The notes beneath the pieces are model-generated. The model did no database searches, was not told the DNA's origin, and saw nothing but the letters and a program-made list of their open reading frames with translations. From Martinezella miluonensis (GTDB lineage Bacteria; Pseudomonadota; Alphaproteobacteria; Rhizobiales; Rhizobiaceae), in assembly GCF_900094545.1 (NCBI RefSeq), contig NZ_FMAH01000007.1:1-64000 (forward strand): a stretch of DNA of 64,000 bases, read 5' to 3'. How positions within the stretch are numbered: position 1 is the stretch's first letter; every line of letters starts with the position of its first letter. This document shows positions 61,298 to 64,000 of the stretch, one piece after another. The position numbers were made by a program, and so were the translations under genes.

Positions 61298-62017
61298 GTG
61301 AACGTAAAACCTAAATCTCCTAAGCAGTCGATGTCCACCGCGCGGAAGGATCTCGTCGTAATGGCGATCGATCTTGGCGGCTCGCGCGTCAAAGCGCGTC
61401 TGAGTTCGGGCGGCGAGCGGCGAGCGGCTCCGTCCGGCATGACGATGTCGGCGCAGAAGATGGGCGAGACAGTCAAGGAGCTTACCGCCGACTGGCAGTA
61501 TGACGTCATCGGCATGGGATATCCCGGCCCGGTCATGGACAACAAGCCGGCGGTGGAGCCGCACAATCTGGGACCCGGCTGGAAGGACTTCGATTTTTCA
61601 GCCGCCTTCGGCAAGCCGGTCAGGCTCGTTAATGATGCCGTGATGCAGGCGATCGGCAGCTATAAGGGCGGCAATATGCTGTTTCTGGGGCTTGGCACCG
61701 GGCTGGGTTCGACAATGATCGTCCATCACGTCTGCTTGCCCATGGAACTTGCACACCTGCCCTACAAGAAGGATGGCACGTTCGAGGATTACGTCGGTGA
61801 ACGTGGCCTCGAAAAATATGGCAAGAAGAAATGGCGCAAGTCGGTCGAGAAGGTCGTCGACAAATTGCAGGCGGCGCTGCTGCCGCATGAAATTGTCATT
61901 GGCGGAGGCAATGTCGACAAGCTGGAAAAGCTCCCCGATGGCTGCCGCGCCGGCGACAACGAGAATGCTTTTCTCGGTGGCTTTCGCCTTTGGAAAGACG
62001 AAGACTTGCGGTTCTAG
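61298..62017 (+). CDS. ROK-family glucokinase (polyphosphate-glucokinase-like)
   Basis: The GTG at 61298, preceded by a GGAGGGGAG box, gives 239 residues; the ATG at 61331 is an alternative. The ATP-phosphate loop 'MAIDLGGSRVKARL' is followed by 'GMGYPGPV', 'VRLVNDAVMQAIG' (catalytic Asp), 'FLGLGTGLGSTMIV', and the PPGK-like block 'AHLPYKKDGTFEDYVGERGL' with 'ENAFLGGFRLW' at the end. The zinc-binding GxH/CxCGxxGC motif of classical ROK kinases is absent, as in polyphosphate glucokinases. It likely phosphorylates glucose made by the upstream GH15 enzyme. The phosphate donor is uncertain. Confidence 0.82.
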   Translation: MNVKPKSPKQSMSTARKDLVVMAIDLGGSRVKARLSSGGERRAAPSGMTMSAQKMGETVKELTADWQYDVIGMGYPGPVMDNKPAVEPHNLGPGWKDFDFSAAFGKPVRLVNDAVMQAIGSYKGGNMLFLGLGTGLGSTMIVHHVCLPMELAHLPYKKDGTFEDYVGERGLEKYGKKKWRKSVEKVVDKLQAALLPHEIVIGGGNVDKLEKLPDGCRAGDNENAFLGGFRLWKDEDLRF

Positions 62018-62113
62018 GTCAGTAACGGAAAAGGCGGCCCTCGACGGCCCATCCCGGCCCGCCAGCTATTTTTGATTCAGATAACACGCCGGGGGAAAGT
62101 CCCGTCGGCGGGC

Positions 62114-62522
62114 CTACCGCCGACGGAAAGCCCATAACTGATGTTGATTGGACTTTCGCCTGTAGGTCGACGCCAGCGACGAAGCAGGGAACGTGATAGG
62201 CCGCCAAACACGGTTGATGCCAAGCGGGCAAGGCTTGACGCCAGCGGGGGATGAAGATCGAGCCGAAGCTGGTGATCGTACGGCATTCCCCCTCGATGTC
62301 GATATAGATTTCCGCGCCCAGATCGCGCGGATTGTCGAGGTCGCTGCCGGTCCAGATCAGGATCTCGTCATAATCGTGGATGTGTTCGGAAACCCAATGG
62401 ATCGGCTGTTCGGTTTCCGCGATCCAGATATGCGTCATATGGATCGGAGACTTCGGCTGCACGAGGCTGCCGACAAGTTCGAACTTGCACACCGGCATTT
62501 CAGGCGAACGTAACCGGCTCAT
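62114..62522 (-). pseudogene. Frameshifted small cupin-like protein
   Basis: The frame from the ATG at 62522 begins 'MSRLRSPEMPVCKFEL' and contains 'EHIHDYDEILIWTGSDLDNP', a cupin-type His-x-His..Glu motif, then 'AEIYIDIEGECRTITSFGS'. After 'IFIPR' the sequence turns into nonsense to 62019. Removing one base (the A at about 62243 on the plus strand) restores 'GVKPCPLGINRVWRPITF' and a stop at 62116-62114. A single-base insertion therefore breaks the gene, unless it is a sequencing error. Its ATG overlaps the AhpD-like stop by 4 bp, so it was part of that operon. Confidence 0.65.
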
Positions 62523-63121
62523 TGGGCCGGCAGCGGCTCGCCGAGCGACAGCATGAGCCGGTTCGCCCAGTTGAAGAAGGCGGCCCCATGGATGACGTCG
62601 GCGATCTCCAGATCGCTCAAGCCTTCGTCCCGCAGCTTTCCGATCTCTTCCACTCCGAATTTAGACGGCGTCTCCGTCAGCGCGACGGAAGACGATACGA
62701 TCGCATTCCAGCGACTGCCGAGATCCGTGCCGGTGCCCTCATCGAGCAGACGCTGGACATCGTCGCTGCGCTTCGAATGATGCGAGGCAAAGCGGGAATG
62801 AACGGAAGCGCAGAATATGCAGCCGTTGGTGCGTGACGCGGCGGTTGCGGCAAGCTCGCGTTCGGCGCGCGGCAGCCCGGCCTCGACACTGTAGAAGATA
62901 TCCTTGTCGGTTTTCGTCCGCGCCTCGAGAATCTCCGGATCGCGGGCCAGAAGCATGAAGTAGGGCGACTTGGCGCGCGACGCATCGACGAGCCCTCGCC
63001 AGTGACGCTCGGTCAGTTCTTCCTCGGGAAGCGGGCTCAGCCAGGGTGTCCAGCCGATTTCCTTCTGGGTGAAAACATTGGGCCGGTCTTCGATGGCGGG
63101 ATGAATGACGGTGTCGGTCAT
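62519..63121 (-). CDS. AhpD-like alkylhydroperoxidase-domain protein (Avi_7169-type)
   Basis: The protein has 200 residues. The carboxymuconolactone-decarboxylase/AhpD fold has the redox CxxC at Cys101 and Cys104 in 'TNGCIFCASVHSRFA', with the family's following His at 108. An N-terminal extension 'VFTQKEIGWTPWLSPLPEEELTERHW' matches the Avi_7169 group found beside a CMD partner and an FMN-dependent luciferase-like monooxygenase. AhpD proteins reduce peroxides through this disulfide. It follows the CMD gene by 19 bp. Confidence 0.85.
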   Translation of the reverse strand: MTDTVIHPAIEDRPNVFTQKEIGWTPWLSPLPEEELTERHWRGLVDASRAKSPYFMLLARDPEILEARTKTDKDIFYSVEAGLPRAERELAATAASRTNGCIFCASVHSRFASHHSKRSDDVQRLLDEGTGTDLGSRWNAIVSSSVALTETPSKFGVEEIGKLRDEGLSDLEIADVIHGAAFFNWANRLMLSLGEPLPAQ

Positions 63122-63140
63122 AAGAACTATCCTTCTACAA

Positions 63141-63764
63141 TTAGGCCGAAACAGCCTGCTCGATGCTGGCGGTGCTCAATGCGCTCAGACCGGCGACCAC
63201 CCGAATTTGGAACGAAAGAAAGGCAACGATTTGCGATAGCGTCACGACGCCCGTCGTCGTCCAGCCGGCATTCAAAAGCCGCTGCAACGCCTCAGCACTC
63301 GCTTCGCGTGGGCGATAGACGAGAAGATGGGCATGTTCGAATGCTGCGGAGAGTTTGCTGCCGAGAGCCAAGCGCGTCGCTTCCGACACATGGTAGACAA
63401 GCCCCTCACGATCCTCTGCAGAAAGCGGTCCCGCAGGATAGTGCCCATAGGGGCCGACAGTGCGGCCACCATCCGCTTCCGCCTTGACGGCATCGATCAG
63501 CGCGCGCGAGCTTTCCGCCTTCTCCAACGCAGCCAGATAAAACCGGCTCACATTATCAGCCACATGCAGACCGGCGACGAACGATGCCAGAGCAAAGCGT
63601 TCGCTGCGACTTACATCGCCCTCATGGGCAGGCTCGAAGAGAGCTTCGTAGCTCTTTTGAGCATTATCCCGCGTTTGCGGCCTTGCCGTTCTCAAGGCAT
63701 GTAGCGAGGATCCCTCGCGGATGCCTGCCAGCAGATCGATGACGTCAGTTGTCGACGAGGTCAT
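63141..63764 (-). CDS. CMD-domain protein without redox cysteines (Avi_7170-type)
   Basis: The protein has 207 residues. It has 'DVIDLLAGIREGSSLHALRTARP' near the start and 'SRSERFALASFVAGLH', 'YRPREASAEALQRLLNAGWTTTGVVTLSQIVAFLSFQIRV' elements of the CMD fold, but no CxxC. It is therefore not a peroxidase by itself and likely pairs with the AhpD-like protein encoded next. The order monooxygenase, CMD protein, AhpD-like protein is recurrent in Rhizobiaceae. Confidence 0.82.
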   Translation of the reverse strand: MTSSTTDVIDLLAGIREGSSLHALRTARPQTRDNAQKSYEALFEPAHEGDVSRSERFALASFVAGLHVADNVSRFYLAALEKAESSRALIDAVKAEADGGRTVGPYGHYPAGPLSAEDREGLVYHVSEATRLALGSKLSAAFEHAHLLVYRPREASAEALQRLLNAGWTTTGVVTLSQIVAFLSFQIRVVAGLSALSTASIEQAVSA

Positions 63765-63794
63765 GGATATACCTTCTCTTTATTGGTTCGTGTT

Positions 63795-64000
63795 TCACGC
63801 GGAGGCCGCAAGTTGCGGACCTTTGTTGGCGAATATCTGCGGCAACCAGCCGAGGGCGGGCGCAACCTTCTGCGAAATCAGCTCGAGGGAGCGAAGGATG
63901 TAATCGTGCGGCGGATCGATGGAATGCACCTGGAAGACCAGATCCGTGACGCGTTCAAGGGCAGTATCTGCACGCAAGGAGGCGATAACATCCTCGGGCG
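63795..64000 (-). CDS. Luciferase-like FMN-dependent monooxygenase, C-terminal end
   Basis: Only the last ~67 codons are in the window (PEDVIASLRADTALERVTDL then 'VFQVHSIDPPHDYILRSLEL' and 'VAPALGW'). The segment matches the C-terminal helix of LLM-class flavin monooxygenases, where the last helices close the barrel. Together with the two CMD/AhpD genes downstream (30 bp to the next start), the family is inferred to be the partnered LLM monooxygenase. The active site is outside the window, so the assignment relies partly on context. Confidence 0.65.
   Translation of the reverse strand, partial: PEDVIASLRADTALERVTDLVFQVHSIDPPHDYILRSLELISQKVAPALGWLPQIFANKGPQLAASA

Noticed and set aside
1-64000. 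Insertion sequences, integrases, prophage genes, tRNA or rRNA genes
   Set aside because: No transposase or integrase motif, terminal repeats, tRNA cloverleaf or rRNA-like stretch was recognised anywhere in the window.

Overview
The window looks like a high-GC alphaproteobacterial replicon of the Rhizobiaceae (Rhizobium/Agrobacterium/Sinorhizobium type). The signs are an Aap-type amino-acid transporter, IalB-like proteins, a DUF1127 micro-protein followed by a CCUCCUCCC-loop ('cuckoo'/CcsR) sRNA array, a pccB-pccA-bhbA propionate operon with a ScfR-type regulator, and a very dense load of paralogous regulators and transporters. No rRNA, tRNA, ribosomal-protein or replication gene is visible. 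That, and the patchwork of small catabolic, efflux and stress units, fits a chromid/megaplasmid or an accessory chromosomal region. This placement is inference.

Layout. 1-9.4 kb: a truncated DapA-like aldolase with a GntR/FCD regulator; an HTH regulator with a beta-propeller protein, divergent from a DUF899 thioredoxin-like gene; a stand-alone FtsI/PBP3; then a redox-stress group (OsmC, VOC protein, medium-chain reductase) around a perfect 15-bp inverted repeat. 10-24 kb: efflux. An AdeRS/BaeSR-like two-component pair faces an RND adaptor-pump and a DHA2 exporter. A LysR regulator faces an EmrA-EmrB-adenylate cyclase operon whose complex operator is present twice with identical spacing. 24-32 kb: the sRNA array and DUF1127 gene, then methylmalonyl-CoA mutase, propionyl-CoA carboxylase alpha and beta, and the divergent ScfR-like regulator. 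32-43 kb: mannonate dehydratase, a permease remnant, a YvcK/CofD-like protein, a polar amino-acid ABC transporter and a 1015-residue three-domain protein (APH-type kinase, M23 peptidase, class III PLP enzyme), divergent from an Lrp regulator. 43-51 kb: a second Lrp gene divergent from a transketolase-like E1 enzyme, a GGDEF cyclase, and aapJ-aapQ-aapM without an ATPase. 51-64 kb: two IalB-like genes and a TpsB (FhaC/ShlB) transporter, an amidase, a catalase remnant, an HD-domain protein, a GlxA/AraC regulator, an esterase pseudogene, a glucoamylase-glucokinase pair, a frameshifted cupin-like gene, two AhpD/CMD proteins and the end of a luciferase-like monooxygenase.

How it fits together. Propionyl-CoA goes to methylmalonyl-CoA and then succinyl-CoA through 24.9-30.6 kb. 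Glucose released by GH15 can be phosphorylated by the neighbouring ROK kinase. The 35-42 kb block reads as import and catabolism of a hydroxylated or amino-alcohol substrate by phosphorylation and PLP-dependent phospho-lyase chemistry. The most notable non-coding signals are the four-hairpin anti-Shine-Dalgarno array (24037-24196), the duplicated EmrAB operator (19653 and 20991) and the 21-bp-periodic Lrp-region repeats (41880-41932). Several genes are broken: a permease, a receiver domain, a catalase, an esterase and a cupin-like gene.
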